A DNA stretch of 64,000 bases from BOG-908 sp963692875 (lineage in GTDB: Bacteria > Pseudomonadota > Alphaproteobacteria > Acetobacterales > Acetobacteraceae), in NCBI GenBank assembly GCA_965198755.1, contig OZ240673.1:4278001-4342000 (forward strand), read 5' to 3'. The position numbers and the translations under genes are program-made. The notes below the pieces were generated by a model. It was not told the origin of the DNA. It saw only the letters and a program-made list of their open reading frames with translations, and ran no database searches. The stretch's first letter is position 1. Each line of letters begins with the position of its first letter. This document shows, piece after piece, positions 63,729-64,000 of this stretch.

Positions 63729-64000
63729 ATGACCACCAAGGACAAGACACGTGAGGCGATCTTGGCGGCCGCAACGGGCCTGTTCGAGCGCTATGGCCCC
63801 GTGAAGACCAGCATGGCGGACATCGCGCGTGAGCTAAGGATGTCGCCACCCAACCTTTACAACTTCTATCCCTCCCGTGACGCAATATTGGAAGCAATCG
63901 GCACACGGGACCTCCTCGCGCTGCAACGGGACATCACCGACGCAATTGCCAGAACATCAGGTGATTGGGAACGTCTTGCCGTGATGTTCATGAGCACGGC
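63729..64000 (+). CDS. TetR-family regulator, N-terminal part
   Basis: The window ends after 90 codons. The visible part is the helix-turn-helix: REAILAAATGLFERYGPVKT, SMADIARELRMSPPNLYNFY with the Tyr-x-x-Tyr-like ending and PSRDAILEAIG. ATG 63729 has no strong ribosome-binding site (CAGGAATATTA). The ligand domain lies outside. It is divergent from the mdc operon with DHR36 in between and could control itself, the mdc operon or later genes. Confidence 0.8.
   Translation, partial: MTTKDKTREAILAAATGLFERYGPVKTSMADIARELRMSPPNLYNFYPSRDAILEAIGTRDLLALQRDITDAIARTSGDWERLAVMFMST

Overview
The window is high-GC DNA with compact gene spacing and protein types typical of an alphaproteobacterium. A ChvI-type regulator lies next to ATP-dependent PEP carboxykinase, and there are RodA, PgpA, cyanase and a PQQ-like beta-propeller. 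Together these most resemble Acetobacteraceae/Rhodospirillales; that placement is inference from gene content, since no rRNA or marker gene is present. No tRNA, rRNA or CRISPR array was seen.

Bases 1-42150 look like chromosomal backbone: single genes or short operons for housekeeping functions (xseA end, rodA, xth, a RluA-type pseudouridine synthase, rnhB, cinA-like, pgpA, modABC, cynS, pckA, chvI, proB, ndh). They are separated by an abundant structured intergenic repeat that I call DHR (double-hairpin repeat). I count 36 DHR segments, 27 with both arms recognisable and 9 partial. 33 of them lie left of position 42153, roughly one per 1.3 kb. A complete DHR has a small A/T hairpin at each outer end and a long GC-rich stem in the middle. 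The central stem is flanked on both strands by T-rich tracts, so each copy looks like a two-way intrinsic terminator. In about ten places the repeat, or the base next to it, supplies a gene's stop codon.

The best-preserved DHRs are about 190-210 bp and end in TACCAACC...GGTTGGTA at TA dinucleotides. The ends of a complete IS630-family element at 34781-35951 begin with the same bases (TACCAACCGCCC). This suggests that DHRs spread as non-autonomous elements (MITEs) moved by an IS630-type transposase and were then kept as terminator-like spacers.

Bases 42130-63000 are organised differently, as tightly overlapping catabolic operons with almost no DHRs. (i) A leuCD-like aconitase pair diverges from gntR-PEP mutase/isocitrate lyase-hyuB-hyuA-isochorismatase-like hydrolase. 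(ii) A degraded patch follows, with a truncated amidohydrolase and an integrase remnant. (iii) Next is a tetR-MATE-GST-oxidoreductase detoxification operon. (iv) Last is a complete malonate decarboxylase operon, mdcF-A-C-D-E-G-B-H, on the minus strand. The only three DHRs in this half sit at the edges of these blocks and keep recognisable terminal repeats. That fits a younger or imported region that has received only recent insertions. The window ends inside another tetR gene.
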